Shown piece by piece: positions 13,101-24,373 of a stretch of 64,000 nucleotides of DNA. Each line of letters opens with the position of its first letter. Position 1 is the first letter of the stretch. The DNA is taken from assembly GCF_011745365.1 (NCBI RefSeq), contig NW_024468912.1, positions 2,232,001 through 2,296,000 of the forward strand, given 5' to 3'. The translations under genes were made by a program, and so were the position numbers. The notes beneath the pieces are model-generated. The model ran no database searches, was not told the origin of the DNA, and saw only the letters and a program-made list of their open reading frames with translations. Source of the DNA: Cryphonectria parasitica EP155 (taxonomy: Eukaryota > Ascomycota > Sordariomycetes > Diaporthales > Cryphonectriaceae).

Positions 13101-13936
13101 GCAGGTGATTATCTGGATGGTTTGTGATTGAAGATTTGAAGACAAGGGGACTTGAAGACCCGGTACGGAGCAGCGGGACCCACCCTGCAAGAATATGAAG
13201 GGAGACTGGAGACTGGAGACAAACGCACACCAGATCCGCGAGCGCAAGGATCGTAGCCTGTGGGTGGGGCCCCACCTACAAAGGCTGGCAGCGCTATCCC
13301 GCTCGTGGCCCTAGAGCGATGGTGTTCACTAAGTACCTCGGCGCGGGTGGCTGACCTGGGAGTAACATCCAGATTTAGCCTGCAGTACATGCTGGACCCA
13401 AAAACAACCCTGGCTCGGCCTCGCTGCTTGGTCGTCACTTTGGGGTGCGTATGTGTGTGTGTGAGAGGGTGGGGCCCCCTGCTAAGACTTACCCAGCGGG
13501 ACAGAAGCGGCCCTGGCAACGCTCTGGCATCCTGGAGAGTCCCATCTTTTTTTTTCTCCTCTAGGTGAGCCGGTTCCTTGTGGCCCCCCCCCCCCAAGCA
13601 ACCTGACTGGCGCACCTGCGCACCTGGGGCACCTTAGCACACCACCTGTAGCGCCTGGACCCAGGACCTTGCCTCTCCAGAACCTGGGCCTGTTTGGCTG
13701 GGCTGGCAGAACTCCCGAGCCCGCTAGCAGCAAAGTCCCATCTCGAAAAAAACGTACCTCATTCTTCCCTCTCGACACGACACACACCTCTTGGACATGA
13801 TCCCCTCGACCTCCGACTGATCAGGGCCCGGATAACAACCTAAGACTGTCCGTCCTGTGTTGGTGAGAGACCTCTCTGCAATCTCGAATCGCCCACGCTC
13901 CACCTCCCACGGCCGCTGGACCGACTGTTGCCCGCC
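10122..13936. other. Long divergent intergenic region
   Basis: Separates two divergently transcribed genes (TMEM115-like on minus, sif2 on plus), so both promoters must lie here. I recognise no coding exon. It holds a G13 run (10840-10852), a C13 run (11213-11225), a (CT)n run (12162-12177), a (CA)n run (12436-12461), a C12 run (13584-13595), and TACATAG/TACTATG motif copies (near 11096-11130 and 11165). ORFs of up to about 220 codons here have no family-like features and overlap repeats. Confidence 0.6.
12436..12461. repeat. (CA)n microsatellite
   Basis: About 13 uninterrupted CA units followed by an imperfect CACAAACACACACA extension, in intergenic DNA upstream of sif2. Confidence 0.9.
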
Positions 13937-16868
13937 ATGAAGGAACTTCTCGACTCGGACAGAGTCAACTATCTCATCTGGAGGTTCGTCTCGCCTCACC
14001 TCGCCTCGCCTCTCACCCAGCACCACCACCACCACCACCACCACATTTCACCACGCACACACTACACTCCCACAACCCTCGCCTCTCTCATCTTTTTCTC
14101 TCCCTTCCCTCCCTCCCTCCCTCTCTCTCTCTGTGTGTGTGTGTGTGTGCCTACCCAGCTCGTCCCTTGCCCATGCCAACACTTACCTCACACCATGCTC
14201 CCTCTTGGCCTCAAACAGGCCGCGCTGCCGTGCCTCACTCTTGAAAACACACATACACAAACACACACCCGAACCTGTGACACTTGAATTCCTAGCTCCT
14301 AGAGCTTACTACTGACACCGCCTGCCAGATACCTGCTCGAAGCCAGTACGTCCTCCCGTGGTCGTCGATAAGCCTCTCAGCCGACATGACCCCCTTTCTC
14401 CCACCCCATGCATCCCCCTTTGGTAAAGCAACTAACTCACAGTGCACCCCGTGCAGACTATCGAGAGACGGCCGCCAAGCTGCAGAAAGAGTGGCGCGTC
14501 CAGGCGCCTCACCGGCACTTCGACTTCGCGCCCCATGTAAAGAACTACGCACTTGTCGACGCCCTCAACAAGGGACTGATCTACCAGGGCCTCGAGAGGG
14601 ACTACGCGCAGTCTCAGGTGAGATTCCCGTCTGTTGCATCAAATCGTATCGCATCGCAGCACATCGCCTCGCCTTCTTGAACTTGGATCTGTATCCCGCT
14701 GCCCCCCGTCGCTTCCACCCGCGTGGGGTGGGGGGTTTGTTGTTTTCCGGGCTTCGCCTCGCCCTTCAGCCTCTGTTCCTGGTCAGGCCGCGCTTCTGTG
14801 GCAGCACTAACAATATTCCCCGTGCAGGTACCTGAAGCCGCTGCTGCAGCGGCAACCACCGGTGAGCCCCGTGGAGTCTTCGGCCCCCTTTTGCCGCAGG
14901 CGCCCGTCAATTACGATCAGCTGCACGACGACGAAGAAGAGGTTCTTCTGCCTTCGTCCGAGACGGCTGTTGGTCACGATGAGAAGGCACAGCCTCGGGT
15001 GCCGGCGCAGTCTCAGTCGCATACGCAGACACAACAGCAACAACAGCCAGAGCAGCAGCAGCAACAGCAGCAGCAACAGCAGCAGCAGCAACAACAACAA
15101 CAACAACAACAACAACAGCTGCAGCTGCAGCTGCAGCAGCAGCCACCACAGGCGCAAACACCAACAACACTAAAACGGCAGGTCGAGCCTCAGGGCCAGC
15201 TGGCAAATGGGAATCCCGCTAAGCGGCCGAGGTTGGGCAATGCCAACGGCCTGGAGAATGGGGCGGATACGGCCGCGAGCCCAATGGAACTGGACCACCA
15301 CCAATCCGACGGTCATGCTTATCCCTCCCCACTCGAGGGAGAACAGGCCCCAGCCCTGGCCCCACGCACCGAGGGCCCTGACCACGCAACCCAGACCGAA
15401 AAGGTCGACGAGCTCGAGTCCAGGACCGTCTACCTGCGGCTCGCAAATGATGAGCCCAATTCCTCTTCTTCCATCGCCGCCACTCCGACTGCAGAAGTGT
15501 CGCACCTGCGGTCTCACCAGAACCCAATCCTGCTGCACTGCGAGTGGAACCCCAACGATCCATCCCGCCTCGCCGCAGCCGGTACTGACGCGCTAGCCCG
15601 CGTTTGGACCGTCTCGCGCGCCACCGGCCCGGAGCAGGTGGCTGATCACGTGGATCCCGGCTGGCCCTCCATCAATCTGATCGATGAGGATTTCCCGCCA
15701 AACTCGAGGATCTCCGCCATCTCCTGGGCTTCAGACGGCAAGCACATCGCCGTCGCCACCGATGATGACCAGAAGGCCCGCATCGACCTGTGGGATATGG
15801 AGGGAAACCAGGTGCAACACTGGGACGACTTCGAGGCCCCCATCGTCAAGCTGCGATGTAATCCCTATGGCCGTCAGACGCTGTGCGTCTCTCCATCGAC
15901 GACCAAGACCGCATCTAATCAGCCTGACGGGTGGATCGCCACCCTGCTGCCGTCGGCGTCAGCGAACGTCGTCGAGAGGCCCCTGCCCGGCTATGACGAG
16001 AGTGACGAGCCAGATGCCGACTGGATCAATGAGACCGACTTCGTGCTGTGCATCAGAACCAAGCTGGCCATCTTCAAGCACACTGGCGATTCCATTATCC
16101 AGGTCAGAGAGTTTGTGACCAGGGCAAACGACCCTTTGACGGCGGTTCAATACGACGGGACCCTGGAAACGGGCTGCATCGCAGCCGCAACCGCGAACGG
16201 CTACATAGATGTAAGTTCACCCTACTTTCTTAACCTACCCCGGTTTTTTTGGTTTTTTTTTTTCAATTTTTTTTTTTTTTTTTTCAATCTTAAGCAGACT
16301 CCTTATTGAAATAGCTGTTCAAGGTCTGGGATGTATCCGGTGAACGACGTTCCAGTGATGCACCTGCACATGATGGTCGGATCTCTGTCCTCCAATGGCA
16401 GCCGGTGCAGGGTGCGAGGCCCGAAAATGAGCGACTACTGGCATCTGGCGGCGAGGATGGCACAATCGCTATTCGCGATGCCCGCATGTCCGACAACAAA
16501 GCAAAGTTCGAGATGACTATTGACGCCAACCCCGTCCTTGCTCTCTCCTTTACGCCCGATGGTGCTTTCATTGCCGGCGCCACTCGGGATAGAGTCCTGA
16601 TCTGGAAGGTTGGTGAATACACAATGCCGCGGGCACAATGGAGCAGGACCAGTCAGCCAAGCAGATTAAGTCCCAAGGTCAACGGCACTGCAGAGATAGA
16701 GGACCAACACTGCCTATGCTGGGATGCAAACGGACAGAGGCTGGCATTTGGTGTGAATGACTTGGTATGCTTTCTCCTCCTCTCTTTTTCTCACTTCTCA
16801 CTTCTCACTCTGCCATTGCTGAGCATGCCTGCTGACCTGGTAAGCTTGCTGTTATAAATTTCCGGTGA
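13937..16868 (+). CDS. sif2: Sif2/TBL1-type LisH and WD40 protein (Set3 deacetylase complex)
   Basis: Proposed exons 13937-13983, 14329-14345, 14457-14617, 14828-16210, 16315-16764 and 16845-16868 give 693 aa. The first three exons together encode a LisH domain (LLDSDRVNYLIWRYLLEAN, then YRETAAKLQKEW), split by a 17-nt micro-exon. A disordered linker with a polyglutamine run (about residues 151-172) and a KRPR nuclear-localisation-like patch follows. WD40 repeats start near residue 302 (HCEWNPNDPSRLAAAGTD, then VWT) and run to the end. This order matches yeast Sif2 and human TBL1, the WD40 scaffold of Set3/SMRT-type histone deacetylase corepressors. The last 24-nt exon was chosen because it gives LLAVINFR-stop, the short hydrophobic end expected for the last blade; its acceptor AAG overlaps a GTAAG sequence. 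Intron 1 is long (345 nt) and holds several microsatellites. Confidence 0.9.
14021..14149. repeat. Microsatellite cluster in sif2 intron 1
   Basis: Contains (CAC)8 at 14021-14044, CCCT/CT-rich repeats at about 14106-14132 and (TG)9 at 14132-14149. All are inside the 345-nt first intron, which may explain its unusual length. Confidence 0.85.
15053..15118 (+). repeat. CAG/CAA repeat coding polyglutamine in sif2
   Basis: About 22 glutamine codons, first mostly CAG then mostly CAA, preceded by a shorter Q5 and followed by alternating Leu-Gln. It sits in the linker between LisH and WD40 domains. The antisense polyleucine ORFs opposite are artefacts of this repeat. Confidence 0.92.
16244..16284 (+). 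repeat. Poly-T runs in sif2 intron 4
   Basis: Runs of 7, 11 and 18 T separated by GG and CAA, inside the 104-nt intron 16211-16314. They may act as an extended polypyrimidine tract, but they also make sequencing unreliable. Confidence 0.85.
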
Positions 16869-18236
16869 TAACTTGAGTCAACGTTCTTGAACTCTATTCG
16901 GGCTTGTATGATGCTCGAGTCATACCTTACAAAAAAAGATCCAAAAGAAATCAGCCAACCTGAGCTGAATATATGACATCTGGGTGCTCCTCACAGCAAA
17001 ATTTGGACGACAAAGTTCAAAATATATGGCACTTGTCACGGGAACTCCGATCTGTCCTGCAACAAAAGTCAATTGCTTATCTCGGGAGCGAACCTTTTCC
17101 CTACAGCTGCAATTATATTCTTCCACAGAGGGCACGACGATGTACAGTCCCATCACAAGTGAAGCGATCTGATTGGCTGTGGATTCTGGAATGACTGATT
17201 CAGTATGACGCGCAACTTGTACTATGAACCGGGCTCCAGCATTTCAAAAGAAGGACAGCAGCATTACACTCATGAGGACCAGCCATCTGGCAAGGTTTTG
17301 ATGTCAGCCTGCATAGGAAGTTGGATTTGAAAGGCGGATCATACAAGCAGTCAGACAGGGGACGTGGTTTGTGATTGGATCATGTGTCCATAGACTGGCA
17401 TTGTCAATTTGGCTCATATACATCTGGGCCTGGCGTTCAGGAGTTCATTCTTTTTTGAGGGTGTGGGATGTGGGCTTGCAATCAGCTGTGATACTGTTAT
17501 TGTACATCTCAACAAAGAAAAAGTGGTCGGGGCCCGGGGGTGGGGATGGCTGGTTGTCCCTGGATTAAAGGGGTGTCTGCAAAGGGGGAGTAGACAGACA
17601 GTGCAATACTTGGGCGCATCGCCGTGTATCCTACAAAGCCATGTTATGTTGACTTGTCAAGAATAAACTATATTCCCAGTATTTGAATTCTACAGGCCAG
17701 TACATACTCTTAATATAATCTTAGTCACAGCTTTCTCAAAGCAAAGAATCCTACCCATGAGCAAAAGTTGCGAACAAACTGGCCAGACAATTGATTCTAC
17801 ACAGGCCCGTGCTGTCCATATAGAATAACTAAGGTTGATTGCTGTGTTGGTGACCATCGTACTTTGGTATTCTACTGGCATGCATCAGTGCAGTGCAGCT
17901 GTATCAGACCATCCTGCTCGCCTGAGGGAGAGGTTTCTCACGTGTGTCACTGTGTTGACAAGGGGAGATAGGTGGATGTGCACTTCATACAGCAAAGCCA
18001 TGCAGGTAAGCAAACAGTCCATCTCTAATGGCAGCGTTGGAGTACTCGTTATTTGTAGTCCTTTACTCTCTGGGTATATCTATCTCAACACCTCAAATAA
18101 CCATACCCCCTCCCCGGGGCTCATCTGCCTTATACCTCGTTGGCCTCTCTCGGCAATACTAGGGCCTGTTTCCCCCTAAAGTGCTGTGTTGTGTTATGTG
18201 TCACCTGCCCGAAGGATCAGTAGGTACTACAGCGCC
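16869..18236. other. Intergenic, convergent 3' ends
   Basis: Lies between the stops of sif2 and the sugar transporter on the opposite strand. It is less GC-rich than the flanking genes, with many stops in all frames. I see no conserved coding segment and no RNA gene. Confidence 0.6.
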
Positions 18237-18689
18237 TCAATTCTCGTCAGCATGCTCTTCGTGGGCTGTGTCATGCAGTCCCTTCTCCCGGATCTCTCCG
18301 GCCCTCCGCTCTAGATCCTCAGTCAGATTAGCCGTGTACGAGCTCCTATCGGCGCCGGGGATGATCCAAGGCGCGTGGTTGAAGAGGTAGTTCATCTCCT
18401 CGAGCGGCAGCAGCTTCGTCTCGGGCAGAGTCAGCCAGAAGTAGACGGCGTTGGTAAAGTTGAAGATGATGAAGATCATGTAGTACTTCCAGCCGATGTT
18501 GGCGATGGCCGGGTCCGTAACCTGGCCGATCATGGTGTTGAAGGCGAACGAGACCATGGTCGCGATCGACACACCCTTGGAACGCGTGTGTGTGTCGAAG
18601 ATCTCGGCGGGGATGATGAAGGACAGAGGACCGCAGGTTGCCGAGAACGAGATGTTGTACAGCCACGTGCTATATGGTGCGCAAAGTGA

Positions 18690-18731
<42 letters not shown>

Positions 18732-20500
18732 TTTCTGCGGTTCCCTTGACAGGAGTTCTCCTTTACGACGCATAGTAGAAATAAGAACAAGAGAACTCAC
18801 GAGATAATGAACCCCCAGCCAGCCGAGCTCGATGTCGTCCCGTAGACGGCAATCAGGATCGTCGCGATCATAAACATGAGACTGTTCACCAAGTTACCGC
18901 CAATGAGGGCCCACCTACGCCCGACCTTGTCGATGAAGAGAACGCATGACGCCTGGGCGAGCAGGGCCAGGATGTTATTGATGGCCTGGTACTTGAGTGT
19001 GTTTTGCCCAGAAATGCCGACTTGGCCGTAGATGGCGACGCTGTAATACTGGATGGCCTTTTTAGGGGGGGGGGGGGGGCAGAATTAGTTAAGAGCAATG
19101 GTCCCGCAGAAGAAGAAAAACAGACTGTAGGAGGAGGAAAGGCCTTACAGAGACACCCGTCATTTGGCAAGAAGCTTGGCAGGAGCAAGCTATCAAGAGA
19201 CGTCGGAAGGACGATCTGTGGACTTGTTAGTTCTATGGTTGGGATACTGTGGTTCCAGGAAGGATTGTGCGAGCTGACCGAGACTTGAAGAGCTCCATAT
19301 AGCTCTTTGCTTCATGCTCGGCATCATACGCGACGGCCTCTTCAATCTGAGCAAACTCGGCCCTGACCCAAGGGTCGTCGACATTACCATGAGCATGCAG
19401 CTTGGCTAGCGTCTGCAACCCTTCGTCTTTGCGCCCATGACTGATGAGCCAACGGGGACTCTCGGGGAAGATCAAGATCAACGAGACGAGAATGAGGGCG
19501 GGGATGATCTGAATGCCGAGTGGGACTAAACAGAAGACGAGCAACCTGGTCAGCAGAAGAATGGCTTGTTTCTTTCCTTTCTTTTTTTCTTTCTGTTTTC
19601 TTTGTTGCCAATTTCATGGATGTGAGTGGAAAAGCTTACTTCTGAAGGCTCCAGTATTGTTCAAGAGATACGTGCCATAACTGAGCCAACCGGCGACAAA
19701 CGAGCCTATTCCCAACATGAACTGTTGCAAGGCAGTCACTCGTCCTCGGATGCTTGGATGCGCGATTTCACTCTGGTAGATTGGGATGATCATGACAAGG
19801 AATCCAACACCGAGACCAGCAATGGCCCTTCCGCCATAGAGCCAGTCGATGGTCTGAGCGGCTGTCTGGAAGGTAGCTCCGATGATGAAGATTACGCCTC
19901 CCAGGAAGATGGTGAGCCGCCGTCCAAGGTGGTCGCCCGCAGGACCAGCAAAGCCCTGTTGTAGCCCAAAGTCAGCAATTGACATACCCAATAGAGAGAT
20001 CTTGAACCGTAATCAACGTGTCATCTAGACTTGAGACTGTGGTAAAGAGAAGAAAGAAAAAAAGAAAAGGGGGGCGGGAGTTTTACTCACAGCGCCAAAG
20101 AATGCTCCTCCAGTGAAAAGACTGACGACGACACCACTACCAAGGAAACAAATATTAGCCAATTCACACAATACGCATCACCTCCCTTTTGGTTCCAAAG
20201 GGGCTATGGAACCGAAGGCTGAAGAATCTTACGTTTGGATTGTAGACGGATTGTGGAACGTCTGTTTGAAGGCATCGCATGCGATGACTTCTGCAACCAC
20301 ACCGAGATCATAACCATAGAGGATAGATCCGAATGAGGCGAAGACGCTCACAAAGAACTATAACAGCATGTGTAAGCCACGAATGTACATAGATACCATA
20401 CATGTATACGTGCAAACTAAGAGCCATTTCCTCGTTTGTTTCGCTAGGAAAGGGGAGTAGTTGGGTTTCGAACCTGGTATGTCTTTGGTGACAACACCAT
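18237..20500 (-). CDS. MFS sugar transporter (sugar-porter family)
   Basis: Eight exons on the minus strand: 20500-20474, 20357-20233, 20136-20091, 19955-19640, 19525-19279, 19215-19149, 19057-18801, 18669-18237, giving 505 aa. Every join is in frame and yields a twelve-helix sugar porter. Signatures seen: early FGSILYGYDLGVV, GDHLGRR between helices 2 and 3, PESPRWL (192-198), QMTGVSAIQYYS in helix 7, DKVGRRW, and PETK (444-447). It imports a mono- or disaccharide by proton symport across the plasma membrane; the substrate cannot be read from sequence. The start gives MVLSPKTYQ, a usual beginning for this family. It is divergent from a GH51 arabinofuranosidase, so a pentose or arabino-oligosaccharide link is plausible but inferred. 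Two introns contain long homopolymers. Confidence 0.93.
18701..18730. repeat. T30 homopolymer in a transporter intron
   Basis: Uninterrupted run of about 30 T (plus strand; poly-A on the coding strand) within intron 18670-18800 of the sugar transporter gene. It is the longest homopolymer I saw in the window. Confidence 0.9.
19065..19079. repeat. G15 homopolymer in a transporter intron
   Basis: Run of about 15 G on the plus strand (poly-C on the coding strand, just upstream of the acceptor) within intron 19058-19148 of the transporter gene. Confidence 0.85.
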
Positions 20501-21803
20501 TGTGGCAAACGTCTTTAGCAATATCCCGTCGAGGGAGGGGTGGATGCTGTCTCTCTGTGAAGGCTGAGTTCTCACTTATGAGACTGGAAAAGAGATGAAG
20601 AAGAAGAAGAAAAGAAAAGGAAAAGAAGACCCCGGCAGGCTTGCCAGCATTTTAACTTACACTGGCGTCGCTATGGGATATATAGTCAGTCCATGCACCA
20701 GATCAGATCACCCCAGACCACGAGTAAATCCCCATCAGGTAGTTTTGGGCCATGTAGGATCCGTGGTGGCCGGTCCGCTGACCATACGGTACGCCAGCCG
20801 AGTTGCTTCCCTGCCCTGGTCCATCAAAAAAGCCGTCGTTCATCAAGGATCATCAGAAAAAGTATCGACCCGCTTCCCCAAACCTAGCGCAATGCGGGGG
20901 GGGGGGGGGGCAAGGGGGAGAAACGGCGTGGAGAAGCACAAAGGCTAGGCACTGGAGGATCCGGAAGACTATGTGGGTGGACCCGTGTGTAGGGATTCAA
21001 CAGTGCAGGAAGAGACAAAGGAGGAGGACCCAAAATGCGTGGGTCTGAAGTCCCTCGGCGGAGGGAGAAACGTTGTTTCCCCCTATCACAGGCTTTTCCG
21101 AACAGCATGGGGTGCCAAGGGTGGTGCAAGGAGATGGACATGGAGATGGCGGGAAGAAAGGCTGAAGACAGACCCTGATCAGCTCAGAGAGAGCCTTCAA
21201 AGGAACAAAGCCAAGAGTAGCCAGCGGCTTGGCCTCCTTGAACAGAAGTCAATGTTTACCTGGTCTGAATGGGCCTGGCGTGCTCCAAGACCACCTTGCC
21301 ATCGCATCATGCCAGCACCGACTACATAGCATATCTAGAGTGGAGGAGGGTGGGCACGTATACTTCTGAGGCGAGAGGCAAACGAAACCAGGCAGGAAAA
21401 TGTGACAGAGGCTTGGATGGTGTAGCACACCCAAAGAGGTGAGGAAAGGAGGGTGGTGGTGGTGGTAGTTGTTACGAGGCGGCCACACTAATATGCTTGT
21501 GGGCCGATGTGACCTGGGGACGAATTATGCGCTCCAATCATGACACAGGCCCAACAGATGCGCATCCGGTGCTCTCTCTCCCGGGAAACTGACATATGTG
21601 GGGAAATTTGGAGCCAAAGTTGGGGTCGAGGTAAAAAAAGAAGGCTATTGTTCCCCTTCATCGACGACCATGAGCCGCGCCTGTGAGCGCTGGACAGTCA
21701 AGAAGGCTGGACAGCCACCAGAGCTGGCGAGGAAAGCTGTGCTGAAGCCCACAGTCCTCCTGTACGATACCACAAGCCTCGGCCTCACCCACACCCAGCA
21801 GCA
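20501..21803. other. Shared divergent promoter region, transporter and GH51
   Basis: The 1.3-kb gap carries the promoters of both the minus-strand transporter and the plus-strand arabinofuranosidase. It contains a G15 run (20896-20910) and a few sequences resembling fungal carbon-regulator sites, listed separately. No coding exon is recognised. Confidence 0.6.
20711..21603. promoter_or_regulatory. Possible CreA-type and XlnR-type sites
   Basis: Matches to the CreA consensus SYGGRG occur at 20711-20716 (CCCCAG, minus strand), 21514-21519 (CTGGGG) and 21598-21603 (GTGGGG). One match to the XlnR-type GGCTAR half-site occurs at 20943-20948 (GGCTAG). Carbon repression plus xylan/arabinan induction would fit the flanking genes. 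These are short degenerate motifs that occur often by chance, so the call is weak. Confidence 0.25.
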
Positions 21804-23522
21804 ATGACGACCTTCACGAAGCTACCTGATGGCGAGCAGGCCCTCCTCGAAGTTGATGCGGGGAAGAGGCTCTCCAAGATAGACCCAATGATCTATGGCG
21901 GCTTCACGGAGTGCGTTGCCATATCTTCCTTCTCACACATATCTCGTTTCCGGCCCCGACAGGACAGACCAGCTGAGCTGACGATGGGAATGAACTGAGC
22001 TAGACACATGGGAAGATGTATCTACGGCGGGATGTACGACCCTGGAAACCCCCTTTCCGACGAGCATGGCTTCCGCACAGACGTCCTCGACGCGCTGAGA
22101 GAGCTCGATATCCCCGTGGTCCGCTACCCCGGGGGCAACTTTGTCGCCACGTACCACTGTCAGTAACATGCCATCAGCCCCTGTGATCTCCCTTTGCCGT
22201 CTCGGGAACAAGAAAAATGCCTTGCCTGGGGCTCAGACGGGGGCCGTGTTGCTGAACGGCGGGTGAGAGAATTTCTAGGGCTCGACGGGGTTGGTCCTCG
22301 GGACAAGCGACCCAAGCGGCCAGAGCTGGCCTGGCTGGGAACCGAGACGAACCAGTTCGGAACGGACGAGTTCATGCAGTGGCTGTCGGTGCTCAGTGAG
22401 GGCAAGAAAGACCGTGTCGAGCCGTACATTTGTCTGAACATGGGGACCGGCACCCTGGACGAGGCGCTGGCCTGGGTCGAGTACTGCAACGGGACCAAGG
22501 ATACCTACTATGCCAACCTGCGCAGGCAGAACGGCCACGAGGAGCCGTACAGGGTCAAGTACTGGGCGCTGGGCAACGAGATCTGGGGCCCGTGGCAGGT
22601 CGAGCAGATGACCAAGGAAGACTATGCCAAGAAGGCGGCGCAGTGGGCCAAGGCGCTCCGCCTGCTCGACCCCAGCCTGTGCCTGATCCTCTGCGGCGAG
22701 ACGGGCCACAGCTCATGGGACCACCACGTGCTGAAGGAGTGTGTGTCTGTCGTCGACATGCACTCTATCCACATCTACACGGCGTCGGCCCAGCACCTGC
22801 CCAACGTCACGGCCCCGCTGTCGGCGGAGCGTGCAATCCAGACGGCGGCAGCGCTGATCGACATTGCGCGCATCGAGAACAACGTGCCGCCGACCAAGGC
22901 TCAAACCACAATCTGCTTCGACGAGTGGAACGTGTGGGACCCGGAGCGAGCGCCAGGCGACAAGGGCGCAGAGGAAAAGTACACGCTGTCGGATGCGCTG
23001 GCCGTGGCCGTGTGGCTCAACGTGTTCGTGCGGCAGAGCAGGTACATCGGCATGGCCAACATCGCGCAGACGGTCAACGTGATCTCGCCACTCATGACGA
23101 GCAAGGATGGCATCGTCAAGCAGACGACGTGGTGGCCCCTGCTGCTCTTCAGCCGCTTCATGCGCGGGTGGACGGTAGCGGCGCACGTCAGCTGCGGGTC
23201 CTGGGCGGGGGAGACGAGCCCAGCCTGGCTGCAGGGCGTGTTGCAGGACGGTGCGCCATGGCTGGACGTCAGCGCCGTGGTGGACGACGAGGGCTTCGTC
23301 AATGTGGCGGTGGTGAACATTAGCGACGAGGCTGATCTCGAGGCCAGCCTGAAGGGCGTCTCGGGCAAGGTCGAGGTGCACACCGTCAACGGCCCCGGCG
23401 TGAAGGCCGTCAATGTCGCCGGCAGCGATGAGGTGGGCGTCAGGGAGTCTCAATGGGACGGCGAGGGCGCCTTCGTGTTTCCCAAGCACTCGATGACGCT
23501 GCTGAGGTGGAAGGCTGCATGA
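21804..23522 (+). CDS. Intracellular alpha-L-arabinofuranosidase, GH51
   Basis: Three exons, 21804-21910, 22004-22158, 22279-23522, giving 501 aa. It hydrolyses terminal alpha-L-arabinofuranosyl residues from arabino-oligosaccharides. The GH51 barrel is clear: IDPMIYGGFTEHMGRCIYGG at the start, VVRYPGGNFV, ELAWLGTETNQFGTDEF, the acid/base Glu188 in YWALGNEIWG and the nucleophile Glu303 in CFDEWNVW. A C-terminal beta-sandwich follows. There is no signal peptide, and length and motifs match the bacterial-like intracellular GH51 class, so it probably acts on imported oligomers in the cytosol. That fits the divergently transcribed sugar transporter next door. Splice joins restore HMGR and YHWLDGVGP exactly as the family requires. 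Coding GC is high, especially at third positions. Confidence 0.93.
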
Positions 23523-24373
23523 TGGAATGACACATCATGAACGACGATCGATGACAACACCTGCTGAGGTGGGCAAAGGGACAGCACGAGCTGAGCTGCG
23601 AGAGATGTGATGTGTCAGTTATTACTACTATGTATGGCCCTCGTAGAACAACAATGCAATAGAGAAGAAGAGAGACTCGATCCTTTCTTCTTTCTCTCTC
23701 TCTCTCTCTTTCATTCTCGAATTCTGATGCTGGTGTCTCGGCACGGTCCGCGTAGATCTTGAACAAGGCTATTGTTGTCGTCATCATGATCGTCGCGGCC
23801 TTGTTCTCCGTGCTAGTCGATGTAGATGCTCATCCTTCATTCTTAGTTGGTTGAGCTTGGATAAATTGAAGTGCGGTACTATACAGCACGTGCCGGCCTG
23901 TTTGTTCGATTTATTCGAGAGGCGGGCCAGTGGTGCCATAGGACTGCGGGGAACACAAGACCTAGGGCTGTGTAAAGTTATACGCAGCCAGTACCCGCTG
24001 CGGTACCCCAGTTGGGTAGTAGTAAGAAATAGGAGGTGTCCCGTTGCACTGGTTGTCACCGCCTAATGTGCGGAAGTCTACAGAAGGTGAGGCGTGTTGG
24101 CGCTGGCGGACTGGTTGCCCCATTTCGAGCCGCCTACAGTAGGGGTCCCACTAGACAAACTGTTCACCACCGGCTGCAAGGGCGGGCCAGGTGTTGTAGT
24201 CCTCCCCAAGGACTGGCGTATATTCTCTAGTATTGTTACTCTGTGTATATAGCGTGGTCTACCTACAAACTACTTTCTGAACCCCGCCAGACCAGCCAGC
24301 GCAGAATCTCCGACACATCACGGCATCTCCAAACTTATCTTTAACAACCCTTCTGCAAGGAAACAAGGCGACA
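23523..24373. other. Intergenic
   Basis: Contains the GH51 3' region with a (CT)n run near 23693-23709 and the promoter of the downstream gene. No coding exon or RNA gene is recognised. Confidence 0.6.

Noticed and set aside
14807..15206. Minus-strand ORFs encoding polyleucine and polyvaline/alanine
   Set aside because: They are antisense readings of the sif2 polyglutamine repeat.
20461..20476. tRNA T-arm-like GGTTCGAAACCC on the minus strand
   Set aside because: It overlaps the first donor of the sugar transporter and no cloverleaf or acceptor stem can be formed around it.
22713..23489. 258-codon minus-strand ORF, and a 297-codon plus ORF in another frame (22430-23323)
   Set aside because: Shadow frames of the GH51 exon, caused by strong third-position GC; catalytic motifs are only in the GH51 frame.
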